The notes beneath the pieces are model-generated. The model saw nothing but the letters and a program-made list of their open reading frames with translations, had not been told where the DNA came from and made no database searches. Both the position numbers and the translations under genes were made by a program. From Schistocephalus solidus (taxonomy: Eukaryota; Platyhelminthes; Cestoda; Diphyllobothriidea; Diphyllobothriidae), in the NCBI GenBank assembly GCA_017591395.1, contig WEDG01004271.1, positions 82,493 to 146,492 on the forward strand: a stretch of 64,000 nucleotides of DNA, given 5' to 3'. Below are positions 23,650 through 36,300 of the stretch, piece after piece (position 1 is the first letter of the stretch; each line of letters begins with the position of its first letter).

Positions 23650-24426
23650 CAAAAGGACATCATGTTCCTCCGCGACCCCTCCTCTCATCATCTTCGCCCC
23701 GTCGTTCCTGGTTGTTTAATCGAGACTGTACTAAACGACCTCCACAATCAGTTGGGGCATTGTGGCCAACGGCGCACTAAACAGGCCACCCGTAACCGTT
23801 TTTGGTGGGCGCAGTTACGTTCATCAACAAACCTTTTTGCCAGTCGTGTCCACAATGTTCCTCCTTTAAATCGCCCACCCCAACCTTCCACGCACCGTTA
23901 CAACCCATGACCACCGGTTTCCGCGGGGAACGCGTCGGCATAGACATAATCGGACCTCTGCCGATCTCAGTCCACGGGCACGAATACATCCTCGTGATGA
24001 TTGACTATTTTACGAAGTGGACAGAAGCCATACCCGTTCTCCGTCAAGACGCAGCGTCCGTGGCGAACGCCGTCAACCGTACATGGATCAGTCGCTGTGG
24101 GCTCATCCCTATCGTTTCATTCAGACTGTGGAAGTAATTTTGAGCCTCAACTGGTGTGGGAGGTCTGCGAAATGTTAGACGTACGGAAAAACCGCACAAC
24201 CCCCTATCATCCTGAAGGCAATGGTCTGGTAGAACGAACCAACCGCACGATCCACAGCATCCTACTCGCGTTTACTAAGTACGGCCACCAGCACGACTGG
24301 GGTGTCGACCTACCATTTTGCCTCCTGGCTTACCGCGGAATGACCCACTCCTCCACCGGATTCTCCTCCAGTTACTTATGGACAGGCCGTGACCCTCACC
24401 TACCAGTTAACCTCCGCTACCCCTAA
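23650..24426 (+). pseudogene. Gypsy integrase, frameshifted
   Basis: HNQLGHCGQRRTKQATRNRF (zinc-binding HHCC region, partly lost), GIDIIGPLPISVHGHEYILV and MIDYFTKWTEAIPV (core domain with catalytic Asp), HSDCGSNFE (second Asp block) and PYHPEGNGLVERTNRT (Glu block) are all visible in two frames. The switch between frames lies near 24,110. A C-terminal DNA-binding remnant continues to about 24,720. Confidence 0.92.
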
Positions 24427-24904
24427 CCGTCACCAGACCAAACCACACCCAAACCTTCGCTACTAAACTCCACGAGGTCATACGATCTACACACAATGTC
24501 ACACGCGTAACCCTAGTAAACGCCTCCATCCACCAAAAACAGCACTTCAACCGACACACCGCCGGTACTGCGTTCCAAATCGGTGACCTCGTAATGCACT
24601 ACTATCCCATACCAACCCGCGGTACCTCGGTGAAACTTCACCGCCATTGGCGTGGACCATTTGCTGTGCTCAATGTCTTAGCCGCAACCAGCTTCCTCCT
24701 ACGTGACGCTATTTGTGCCGAATAACCCCTTCACTGTCCATTTCTCTAAGTTGAAACCATCCCACGGCCGCCTCCACGTCTGCACCATCGATTCTCTGCC
24801 CATCCTTCCCGCAGACCAGGTACCCCAGTAGCCAAAGAAGTAACTGTACCCCACAAAGTTGATCCCTCCAGCACTGGGGATAGTGCTGCATCTTAGAGGG
24901 CGAC

Positions 24905-25340
24905 TGTGTAACGGACCCGAACTACCCTGTTGTTTTAACCGATGCTTCTTCCGTTTTTGTAGACGGGATGTAACTCCGCACGTGCTAGCGTATCGGACAC
25001 GCCACCGCCTCTACGATAAGTCACTTTACATCCATCGTCCATTTTGACGTTTAAATCATAACCTATACACGTTTATCATTAAACGAACATTCATTGTTTT
25101 GATATTCTTATCGCTTCATGTATATTGTACTTATCACATAAACCTATTTCTCATACATAATGACTACTATATCGATTGCCTTGTTTATCTCTTATTCGTA
25201 ATATTATGTCGAAATGACTTATTCTTCAGAAGACACAACGTCAAGAGATACCCTCGTGAAGAAGGATACTGAATTATATCCGCGATCCTATAATTCAGCT
25301 CTCTCCTTATCGCCGAATCGGCCGGACGATACACTATTGA
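24905..25340 (+). repeat. Possible Gypsy 3' LTR
   Basis: After the end of pol and a short purine-rich stretch (TTAGAGGGCGA, a possible polypurine tract) the sequence TGTAACGGACCCGA begins, a common start for LTRs of this lineage. The region is AT-rich and non-coding. The matching 5' LTR is not in the window, so the boundaries cannot be proven. Confidence 0.4.
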
Positions 25341-28300
25341 CCTTAAGTGATGAGAAGCCTAAATGAGGTGGGAGTGAAAACGACCAAGGACGATGACCGC
25401 AAGGAACATTTGCAGGATAAATAATAGGGTGTTCGTTGGTACTTGGTGTGCGGAACAAACAATTATGCGGGGAATACTTGGACCTACGGGATTTATGGAC
25501 AAGTCCAGTTCAGTTAAGTTTAGGTGTAGAGATTTAGTAAATCTACGAGAATTCAGTATACCACTATGCTATCTTTCTGTGGGTCAAATTCGGATTCAGA
25601 TTTAAATCATGGCGTTCTGACAGCATGCCTGAAGTGAATTAAATGGAAAAATCTGATGACTTCGTTGATATGGCGAAACTATCGGTTTAGCTGATGTTAA
25701 CTGATTCAGAGACGTTCCAGGTAGGCTACCAGTAGAATTAGAGAAGAATTCTGAGGATGCAGCTAAGATGGAGGCAAATGAAGGTGGTAGTTGACTTGAG
25801 TGTGGAGTAGATGTGGAATAAGGGAAGATTTTATTATTCGGATTTCTCCGGGGTAAGCTTAGCTGACCCCTAAACTTTGCGTGCTGCGTGGGATTCGACA
25901 ATGAGTGTTTCACCATATTATGCGTGACATTCTGGGGCCACTAACGTGCGAGCTCCGTCAATGAGAAAACGAGAATCATACAAATAGAAACCTTAAATAT
26001 GACGCCATCGACTGAATATAAGTTTATTTGCACACAGTATTTGTCTTGGTAAAGTTGTTCTCTTCTCTCCTTTTTGTACTCTTTCGTGCAACAAATGGTG
26101 TTACACTGCTGGGGGTATAACAACTGTCCGCAAACCCATGGAGCAATTTACATCAAGTAAATTCAAACATTGAACATCGTGACATAGTTGAGGTGTACGG
26201 TGGGATTTTTAACTTAACAGACCACTTGTCAGATGCATCGTAAGTCAAATTTCGAATAACAGCATGGAACTAGATTATGGGTGGGGTTCCCGGTCTGTGA
26301 AAAACAGAAGCTAAATAATTACACGCTAGAGAAAATAAGTGACTGATCTAAATCTAAGGACGCGTGCGCATATCTTGTGCACCTTTTTGTCTGGTTACGT
26401 GTCGCTTAGGATGCTCTCCTGCACTTCTTCCACCTCCTTTATGTCAATGCTAATAAGTCTGGTTTTCCAAAACTCTACAGAAGAACAATCCAATTTCACA
26501 GAAACTGCAGCTTTCTTAAAAAATCTTAAGCTTCAACTGCAAAAGTGTGAGCGTAGAACTTTCCCAAAACTGAATCACTATGCTTCTTCTTCTAAACCAA
26601 TACACCCGGTTGTTTTAACAGCATTACTTATTATTGCGGTCTGATGGCTAATGGGATAAACGCGCCGAACAACTATTGTTCTGCGAGTGTGTGGCATGGA
26701 AATTTAGCCCAGTATTTCACGGAGTGCTTCAGTTTCTCCAAAAAGGCAAATGATTTCCTTTGGAGTCATAATAAAAATGTAATTTTCATAAGTTTTCGAA
26801 AAAAATAGTATCGTAAATTAGGTGATATAAAGTCCAGAAAAATATGGAAATCAAAATGCACCGAAGTCATGCATACAAAAGAAGCAAAAAAGTATCAATG
26901 GGTTGGATTAAATGATGGTTGCGAAGCGCCTCAGAGAGTTAACGTGGGAGTTAGAGAAATTCGACGAGGAAGTGTTTTTGAAAGGTTGCAACATGTTAAA
27001 ACCCGTGACATCGTATTATTTTTAGACGCGTACTTTGTTCCAAAAAACTTGTAAAAAAAGGTAAGGACCTTGATTATTTTGGTTTTTATCATGGTCTTGA
27101 CAGGTCGCCGCTATATGTAAAAGATTTAGTAATTAGAATAAGTTTATGGAACAAGGGTTTAACTTTTATACTACCGTTATATATATATATATATATATAT
27201 AAACAGGACAGAACGGACAAAAAACTATATAGATAGAAGAAAACGTCGACTGGCCACCAGGGAAAAACAAAAGAAGGATGCACACACAGAATTCTGCAAA
27301 ATGTGTAGGAATCGAATGAGGAGTGAAATGGAAGAAATTACACATCCCGTGGTTCATCGTTGCTGAAGAAAAATATAGATTTTTTAAAAATGATCTGATG
27401 CGAAACACCGATGTGTTTTAGTGTTAGATAGGGTATATAATTGTTATGAAAGTGAGCATTGGTAAGCTGAAAAATTCTGCGGAGAGCAGGTTATAGCAAC
27501 AAATAAGTTTGTAGGTTGATAGACTGTCTTGCATCTGAAAAAAACCTGGGGAATTTTTAAAATTACTATGCGTGTGGGGCCTAGAACAATATTTTCGGGC
27601 TACGCGTCCGAAGTTTTAGATATTTGCCTATTCACACCTTTAACACTTTTGGGGTTAATTCAAGGAGTTCAATTAGGCTTGTACTAGAAAAAACGATGCT
27701 TAACCCGCATCACCTACGCCACCAATTATCCTATACATGTGCATGAGGTACGTGAGTTGCCACCTCTATTTTACCGTTAGAATTATTAGCGTATTAAGGC
27801 GCTTCCTTGAACTTAGATTACGGCTGAAGTGAGCAAGCTGAGCTGCTGCGTTCTTAGTGTCTTCTAGCCCACGGGGTACGTGACCCACTCCAATAAGTGA
27901 TAGCAGTGGTACGTTAAAAAAAGTCTCTTGAAGCATACAGGGCGGTTTTATCCGGAAGGAGAATGTAGCCATCCGTGAATATGGAAATTTGCTTCAAAAT
28001 GGTGTTTTAGGCATAGTCATGACGATACGAAATTGTTAGAGGCCAGAAATTCGGTCTTGGTAGTTGAACAGTTCCCTAAGCTGTTTTATCCGTTAACATT
28101 TTGCGTAAATGGATTACTTAACGCGACTCTGGGCAATTTTGAGGATTCTAAATCAAGATGCGCTTACCATGTCGTTCAATTTTTTATTCGACATAGACAC
28201 TCGGAAAAACTGTTTGTTGATAGAAGCATAGCCGCGTGTTTAGTCAACATTTCAACGTAATTCTTAATCAGTAGACAACTTATTAAAGCTACTTCTAAAA

Positions 28301-30608
28301 GGTTATTAAGGAAAATAAGAAATAACAGCTTATAGGAAACATTTCCTCGTGAAAAACGGGTAAGCACCAGAAATTCAGATGGCATAGCCCCTGGGCAACA
28401 TACGCCGAAGGTCCCATGATATAAAATCGGTTAACTTAGTTGCATTATTTTTTTGAATGATCATATCCATAAATTTCCTCCAGGCAACCATGACCTCTTT
28501 CATACTTCCTGATTTTCTGCTGTAAATTTGTATTTTAATAATGAAGGTCGTGAGGCCTGATGTTTCCCAAGAAAAGCCGTATCGGCCAGGGACCATAAGT
28601 CTGCTCTCATCTGGAAAGTAGAGCATACTGTCCCGAACAAGCCTTTTCATAGTTTTAACCCATCCATTATTGAGGCTAAGTGGGTCGTTATTTTCTACTA
28701 GCCTCTAAGAATCTAGTTATGGTAAAGGGGAATTGGGACTGGCTTCTAGTCACTTAGCATGTTATGTGTGTAAGGGTCACCTTTAAGCACACTGTATAGA
28801 GGGGGTCTCTGAAATGGAGGCTATCCAGGGTGAAGAAGGTGAAGCATATGTAATAAACTGGTTCTGGTGTCTGATCGATATCTATACGCTGTGCAGATTG
28901 CTCAGTTTATTTTGAAATACAGTCTCAGGGGAAGATGAACGGACGGACTTAGCATTTGGCCCTTTAACTGGAGAGTTTGTATTAGTTTCATCTCGTCGAT
29001 TTCCCCTTCAATCAACATAGATTTTTTGAGGACATAAATTACTCATTCTTTCGTTTTTGTTTACGGATAAAACCGTAGTTTCTTGTTGGCTGAGCTCTGG
29101 CAGAGATTTAGTTCGTTCATTTAACTTGTTAGACTTCGATTTAGCAGGGCGTTGAAGCCATTTTACCGTTATACACGTATGAAATTTGCTGAGAAATTTT
29201 AGCTCACTCTGTTTTCTGCCAAGGCTTGTGTATTTTGCATTGCGCTCATGGGCTTTGGGCGTTAACACTTTTGCTCAGTTTAAGTATGAAGTCGTTAACT
29301 TTGGAATCTGAATGTTAATGCAATCTGTAAACATTGTGACGATTGATGCTTGGGCTGCATGTTTAATGTCAAATCTTTGCCAAACAATTTTTTGCAAGGT
29401 CGCCTTTACCTTATGGAGGTATTTTGGCGTTGATAATTAATTTGCACACAGTGTGGCTGGAACTTTTATTGGAAAATATCAGACCGTTTGCATTAGTGAT
29501 GTTGTTATCACCTTTTACCGTTGAATTTACACGGCTAACCGATGGGAAATTGAATTCACTTAGGGCTGAGACATTCTGTCTGTTTTCTATGCCATAAGAT
29601 TGAGTGTCGACAGCAACTTCCATGCATGAGCTACGTAATAAATGTGTGTACAAGTCTGGACTTATTACTAAACAAGCCTGTAAGCCACCTTGAGTAGGTC
29701 TTGGGGCATTGCGGGAAGATCGTGTGGACTAAAGTGCGTTATGAGCTATCATAGACCGCTCAGCTTCCGCCGAACAGTTTTTCTGATGCTCTTTGTTTTA
29801 CCTATGAGCGGCTTATTTAGCATTGGCAGATTGCTTTTAATGTACTTATCTTAATCATTTTTGTTGCATGCATCACTGTGTATAGGACATGGTATTGTAG
29901 TCACTGACCACCAAGGCTAATTTGGCAGTCAATGGAAAATAGCCAATCATCAGGCGGGAAAAAGTCACTCAGGAGATAGTCGTTTAGGCCTTCGGCTCTT
30001 GGGATTCTGCACCACATTATTTTTATTAATTATTTCTCCTGTAACCTCCATTCTCCGCAGACTTGGGTCTTTCTTTAGGTGAGCATATAAAACAATCGAA
30101 TTTCCTTCCTTTTTGTTAAGAAGCGAAAATTCGGGTTGCCCAGCTGCTGACTGATGTTCTAATAGCTCCATTGCTTAGTGTTTCATAGGCTTTTTTTACC
30201 AGCGATCGAGTTCCAATGTTGAGATTCTTTCAATGTTTCAATTTAATTTCTTGTCCCCTAAATCTAAAGCTGCCTGATAGCCTCCTTTCCTTTCCTCTAA
30301 GAGGCTTGATTTATTTGGCTATAATAGCCCTCAGTATCCACCATAAATTATCAATGTAGACAATTTGATTATTCAAATATCCGTTAAGGTTAGTTATTTT
30401 CGTTAAGCATTTGACTAACTGTCGTTCTTTTTCGGTTTTTTCTTGTTTAATATTCGCCTGCGAGTTGAGGCCTGTGCAGTACTTATATTCGTCATTTTTA
30501 GCTTTCATAAAGGCCGAAAATTGCATGATAATTATAGCACTAATGAACTAACTTGCTAATTTTATAATTGAAGCAAACAAGCATTTTTTTATTTTAACCT
30601 TTTGATAG
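25341..30608. other. Region with weak exon-like pieces only
   Basis: Two plus-strand stretches look somewhat protein-like. One is about 26,485-26,600 (after CTCTACAG, reading EEQSNFTETAAFLKNLKLQL). The other is about 26,850-27,050 (reading KYQWVGLNDGCEAPQRVNVG). Neither has two good splice sites and I recognise no family. A minus-strand frame at 28,375-28,650 (GRYGFSWETSGLTTF) is also unexplained. A TA microsatellite is at 27,178-27,200. Confidence 0.3.
27178..27200. repeat. (TA)n microsatellite
   Basis: About 11 uninterrupted TA dinucleotides in AT-rich sequence. Confidence 0.95.
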
Positions 30609-30797
30609 AGAAGAAGCGTGAGTGGAGTGCTGAATACGTACCAAGTTATGTGCAAAGTTTTTCAATGGATTTCTGTGATATGCTGAATGATTCTGTCTAC
30701 AATTTTGCTTTGAATCTTTACGAGAAGGCTGAAATGTACTTAAATTTGATGTGGCAGCCAACTGCTCCTGATAATACTATCATGGACTATGCCATCG
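30609..30797 (+). CDS. Candidate internal exon, unknown protein
   Basis: A 189-bp exon, phase 1 on both sides, with acceptor TTTTGATAG|AG (after an AT- and T-rich stretch) and a strong donor ATCG|GTAGGT. It encodes 63 residues beginning KKREWSAEYVPSYVQSF, then SMDFCDMLNDSVYNFALN, LYEKAEMYLNLMWQPTAP and DYAI. The composition is that of a soluble helical protein and is unlike the surrounding AT-rich frames. The helical style recalls tail regions of large ciliary proteins such as axonemal dynein heavy chains, but I could not confirm that. It may belong to the gene ending at 55,028. Confidence 0.55.
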
Positions 30798-33479
30798 GTA
30801 GGTGCATCTGGTAATGCATGTTCCTTACGGTTTGCGTCGCGTTTCTGAGTTAAAAATTGTGAAGGTTAATCGGCATTTAAAGAGTAGCAACATGTGCCTG
30901 TAGGCTATGACGGACAAGACAAAGGTTGTATAGCTGGACTTTGCAAATGGCCATCTATAATTGGAGAGCTTTATGAAACTCACTTCCTTTGCTGAACATA
31001 CGGAAGTTATTGTTGGTTATTGAGCGGTTCATTTTAAATTCTCAATGACCCACGAGACTCGGGTTTAAAAATTAGGTGCGAAACAACTTTGGATGGGATA
31101 GTACCTGTGGATAACTATTAATAAGCCAGAAAGGGCCATTCTCGTGTTCCCATATTTTGTCGGTGGTCATTTTCGAGATAAAGATATGTTTTCCTTAAAT
31201 CGAATAATCCAAGAAGTGAAACATATTAGAATACTTTTAGACATTCTGGTGAAATTTCATATGACCCAATTGTGAACAATTGGCAGCCTCTGTGGCAAAA
31301 TGCGAGCTTTTTTCGGTTTTTCAATCACTAAAATGATAGGCGGTTTTGGGAATTTTAAATAAGTCAGAAGGGTTCCATAACTCAGATGGGAAGAGCGTTG
31401 AATGTACCTAAACCTTACGTATGCTGTCGTGCGTTTGTACCCCGTAGAGACCGCCATGTTTTACACAATTTGGTCAAATGAATTACCATGCTGGGTAAAT
31501 TGCGCAACGATAACTACTGTATCCCCGTAAGTAGCAATATTTTGCGTGATTTTAATATAGATATGCTGCTGCGACGGACGAGCCAGTCAAACCATTCGGT
31601 CTTCACTAAAATGCTTTTGAATCAGTATTTCCGGTCAGGTTTCCTGTAAAGCATATTATTACCAAGATACTAACGCGCATAAAGTGATTGCTTTGAAAAA
31701 ATCAGCTGTTCTGAAATTTCTGCGTTTGCATTACTCTTTTCTGGAAGGCTTTTTGAAAAATGGCTAATGATGCTCTCATTACTGCTTCTTAAAGCAAAAT
31801 ATGTACTTGGATGGCTAATTTCTACTAGAAATTTACTGCTGTATACGGTCATACAAAACGTTGCGTAGTTCATTATCCGGTCATTATAGCTTTTTCGGAT
31901 TCAGTAATCTGTGCAGTTGATTTAAGTAGCTTTTAGCCAATTTAGCCAATGTTCGACTTCCGGCCACTTGTCTTTTTGGTCGTTGGCCACTCTTCCTCTT
32001 CATTGGGATCTCCTCTGCCGTGCCTTTTTTGTGACCCCCTGCTTTATGAAGCGAATAATGGGCGCTTTTGCCTCCAAGTGTTCATCACAGTTAAAAAGGA
32101 TGTGATAAAAAAAACACTAGGACGACAACCAAAATCAGAACAAGTTGACCAAAAATCTGAAATTTGAGTTCGATTAGATAGAGTTACTGATGTGGAGTTT
32201 TAGTACTGGTTGCCTTACAACATAATCAAAAATATTTCAAACACATGCGTGTGCAGGCTTTTGAACGAGTTTCTTTCCGGCCATCTGCAAAGAGGGCTCG
32301 AGGTAAAAATGACAACTTAAATAGTATGAATATTTGCATTGATTTTCGATGCCCTTATAAATTCATATATACGTTTTATATAAAACATTAGTAAGAGTGT
32401 TCTTTCTAATGCTCGTTTTGTAACAACTTACGCTTTCTTTACATTGTACGCTTGTAGGAAGGGAGCATTTGATTTTGAATAAATAACTTCTTAATTGCTG
32501 AGTAATTTGTAACCTGACCTGCAGTTGTATTTGCGCTTAGGGTCTCCAAATTACATTACGTCATATAGGGCTCTGGAATTTTTCCATGACTGCGGACCAT
32601 GGTGTATAATTCATAAGCATCGCTTATAAATAGGCAGCTATGGTGCATTATGAATAGAAATTTCATAATCTTCAAAAATCTCATACAAGCTTTTCTAAAT
32701 CGAAAAAAAAGATTTTCATTAAGTATAAAATTTAAAATAAGGCGTACAGAAATATTTTTATTGACGATTTATTTAAAAGATATTTGAACTTATAAGGGCA
32801 TTGAAAATAAAAGTAACGAATTCATACTACTTAAGCAGTCATCCACGATCGTGTGGATTTCGCAGTTGGCTCGACAGACGATCAGCCAAAAAGCCCACAT
32901 TTTCTAGTGGCTGAAATATCTTGGGATTACTTTGTGCAGCAATCAACATTTCAACCCTATGTAGTTAATCCGTTCTAATCGAACTTAAGCTTCAGAATTT
33001 CGGTTAACATTTAAGATTGGATAGCCAGGTTTAGTTCCTAATAAGAACTTTTTTAGTTTTAAGGCCCAGCAGCGTCTTTAAAAAAATCCAGCCATTCCCC
33101 TGGCGTGAAATGATTACCAACGCCCATTTTCAAGTATGCAGCATCAAGAAGGGGACTACGAGAACGATGAAAGGAGTCAGACTAAGTTCCTTGTAGGATG
33201 CTTTTGGAAAGTTATTAGCAGAATGATCTGGTTTGATTGTTGTGACTGGCTTAGTATACCATGCAAGAAGCCGTACCATTTACTTCAAATGCTTACGAAC
33301 AACTCAACTGTTTTTAAATTTTCGCCTATAAAAAATTGAAGTTACGGTAAGCCATTTTTTTTTCTTCAAAATTAAATATTCAGTGTGATTTACGTGAAAC
33401 TTGAAGCTTATGTTAGCATTTTTATTTTTTACTACTGACCATGGTAGTTCCGACGTTTCTAAATTTATGTTTCTATTAT
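30798..33479. other. AT-rich intronic or intergenic sequence
   Basis: No convincing exon, repeat match or RNA gene. A weak candidate (31,949-32,167) lacks splice support. Confidence 0.4.
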
Positions 33480-34600
33480 CGAGAGAGAGGGAGAGAGAGA
33501 TGAAGGCGCTTTATTTTGAAAGCTTAATTCAAAATTTTCAAAAAAAACCATTCATTTAGAGAATAGGATTAATTAACAGATCATGCAAAAATCAAAATGT
33601 TAAGAACTGGCATATAATGGGGGAAACAGAACCACTCTCAGTTTCTGTATTTCTATCTCTTCACGTCTAAGGTAGCGTGTTTGAAATGGTACAACAGAGC
33701 GCTTATAGGCTGATGTACGGCGAGGGATATAACGAAAGCCTCGGCGCATGGGAAAGGGAAGACTTCACGACAATAGGGTTGGAGCGGAGAGTATGGACAA
33801 CATCATCAAAAATTCGCTCAGCAAATTGCTTGACTGTTTCGATGTTTCTTTTTATTATCATATCCACTAAATCGATATAAAAAAAACCCCGGCAGCAGAA
33901 AAGAGCACTCGACAGTGGCAGCATTTATATAAATCTCTTAGAGCAGAATGGACTTCAAGAACAACGACATCTAGGGTACTACGCCTGGTCTTATATGTGA
34001 ATTGTAAGTGGTTGGAGTAATTGGAGGAGAATGGTATAATTATATATAAGGCGACTCGTTCAGCAAGCTTCAGTAAAGCGGAAGAGTAGGCGATTTTACG
34101 AAGAGATTTAGGACCAAAATGAGTGGATTTTTGAGAGATATGAGTAATTCTTGCCGTACGACAAAGGACATGTTGATAAGGTGTGTCAAAACAGGGCTAT
34201 CTAAGAGCAACAAGACTTTACGATAAATGTTGAACCACCATCCGGCCCGGTAGCTGTTGAATCACTGACCTTTTTGAGGTGTTTCACCACTGTTACAACT
34301 CACATAGGAGAACAGGCACTTAGAAGTAGCGAAATGTTGTTTGAGTGGGGATTAGCGTCAGTGCAAGTATGGTATGGTATGGTCTAAATCAACATCAACA
34401 TGTGCCAGTTTGCTGCATTGGCAACTGAGACGTTTAAGGTTCCTCCAGAGTTCAGCGGAGGAAAGACCATTGAGCTCCGTTTTTAATAAGAAAAAGCTTG
34501 GGTTGTTTGGTCAAAACGTGATCAAGAGGGGCATCAGCGCGAGTATTGAAGAAAACAAGATTATAACAGCCTAGCAGGGAAAGCGGAATGTCTACGATGA
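33480..34600 (-). mobile_element. Degenerate LINE RT fragment with (GA)n tail
   Basis: Read on the minus strand from about 34,560 down, it gives LDHVLTKQPKLFLIKNG, then VSDSTATGPDG (the RT entry segment) and, near 33,950-34,020, FTYKTRRSTLDVVVLEVHSA followed by a hydrophobic strand (FFYIDL). This is the order of the CR1/Jockey-like fingers-palm region. Many stops and frame changes occur. The plus-strand left end is a GAGAGA tract followed by CGCTTTATTTTGAAA, a 3' end that recurs at 56,012. It represents an older LINE copy than the one at 19,860-21,122. Confidence 0.6.
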
Positions 34601-36085
34601 CTAAATTTACTCACGAAGGGAGCAGGTCTAAACAAAGCGTTACATTCAACGGTGTTACTTAAAAGTTCTAGTTTAAATCGATTTTAACGGACTCAGCAGT
34701 GACCTCCTTTTAATCAAAGGTAGTAAACATATCTTACTACCTTTTGAATAAAGATAGCAGTCCGGTCGACGAGAAGTTGTTTCTTTTTTCTTTCCAGTCT
34801 TGATATAGTCTGAAACCAAAAACTGGCCGATGTGCTCAGATTGCGACCTTTATGAAAGGCCTACTGGACATTCTTAATAAAAGGTGGGTGTTTGTTGTAT
34901 CCGCCACTGCAGCAGCAATAGCACATAATAGATCAGATTACGACTAGAAGCCTGCGAAGCTGGGGAGAGGAGGGGGCTCGCTAGAAGGGAAATATGACAG
35001 AAGCACACAGGCCTTTTTGCATGCTTTCCCTACCCTCTCCCGGCGATGTGGCAGTATGACTCACTGCCACCAAACCAAGAGGCTTTCCAACCTCGGCAGA
35101 GGATGAATCAGTCTGGGACTCTGGCGGCTGTGCAGCGGGCACAGCTACTCAGCGGTTGGCCTCATTCACGCCCAGTGGCGATGGGTTCCATCGGGGACCA
35201 AAATTGAGCCCGATGGAGGACAGTCGTTGCCACGGCAGATAGCTCGTGTGTGCGTGCGCGAGTAAAATAGTGTCCAAAAGTTACTGCTCCGTAATCCCTT
35301 TAGAGCTTTCTTTCCTGCCTAGCCATTTGAAAACCTTGGGTGGCAACGTGCGAACGAACTGGCTTCCTTATGGTTTTCCGTCTGTGTTCCCTTTACCGGA
35401 TATTCTTAATAAAGTTCTAACCACTCGTTTCAATCGATTTAACATGTACGCACTCGGGTTAGAGTCCTCAAAGTCTCGTGGTTATTAGTATAGCCAACTT
35501 GCCGCTTAGTGCGTTTTGTCTGTTGACCACAGTGCCATCGAAGGGATACCATACTTTTCTAGGCTTCATGTGATGGTTCTGCATTCTGAGCTTCGCTTGC
35601 ATTACGATAACAATATTTATGTACCTCAGAATCATTTCGCTTGGTCCCTAGATCTGCCAAATTGGCACCACTGTTTGGCGAGGGGTGGACGTCTTCTAAC
35701 TGAATACTTAGCAGGGTGGTTTCTGCATCTAGCGAGTGAGCTCTCAGTATGCGTGCCACATTTACAGTAAAGCAGAAAGTATGAGCATACCTTAGCTGTT
35801 CTTTCTAGTATTCTTCCTCATTTTTATTTTAGCTAAGCACGGCACGTTGAATTTCTTGATGGCTACCCACGCCATGTTACCTTCCGAAAACTGTTTCAGG
35901 CGTAAGTTCTTTAATCTTACTTCATATGACTGTCTGCTTATGCTTTTATCCATGCATATACCTGTGGTCCCCAACAGGTTGTCTCAAGTCATGTATGTCG
36001 GAGGCGGGGTGGTTGAAGGAGAGGAATGCCGGCAGTTGTCAATTTCCGGGATGAAATTGGCTCCTGGGTGAGCTGAAACACGCTG
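34601..36085. other. No gene seen; GC-richer patch at 34,900-35,270
   Basis: The patch (for example GGCGATGTGGCAGTATGACT and GGGTTCCATCGGGGACCAAA) stands out from AT-rich flanks and is probably an unrecognised repeat. No match elsewhere in the window was noticed. Confidence 0.35.
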
Positions 36086-36087
36086 AG

Positions 36088-36300
36088 GCTATAATGGTCG
36101 CTTCTGGCTTCTTAGCCGACGTCAGCTGGCCTTACCCAAGCCCAGCTTAGCGGGACCCGACCTTCGGACTGGAATGATGAAGTCCAATGGTATTCTCCCT
36201 CTACTCATGCTACTAGTCGCTATGCGATTGCCTGTGAGCATTCTGCGTTGAGCCTCAAGACGCAATGGGGACGAGCACGTTCCGTAACCCGAACAGTGAA
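36088..36300 (-). mobile_element. Diverged tRNA-SINE (family G) body
   Basis: ATAATGGTCGCTTCTGGCTT, then AGCCGACGTCAGCTGGCC and ACCCAAGCCC parallel the minus-strand body of the SINE at 46,380-46,665. The section CTAGTCGCTATGCGATTGCC parallels the tail seen at 63,655 and 63,950. The tRNA head is eroded. Confidence 0.55.

Larger units (their letters stand above)
21123..25340 (+). mobile_element. Ty3/Gypsy LTR retrotransposon, 5' truncated and decayed
   Basis: Domain order gag remnant, protease, reverse transcriptase, RNase H, integrase is diagnostic of Ty3/Gypsy (Metaviridae). The 5' LTR and most of gag are absent because the element starts at 21,123, directly against the LINE in the opposite orientation. 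At least six stops or frameshifts break pol. The cysteine-rich gag segment and overall layout suggest the CsRn1-like lineage of trematodes and cestodes; this is inference. A candidate 3' LTR begins TGTAACGG at about 24,905. Its far end is not certain and I set it near 25,340. Confidence 0.9.
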
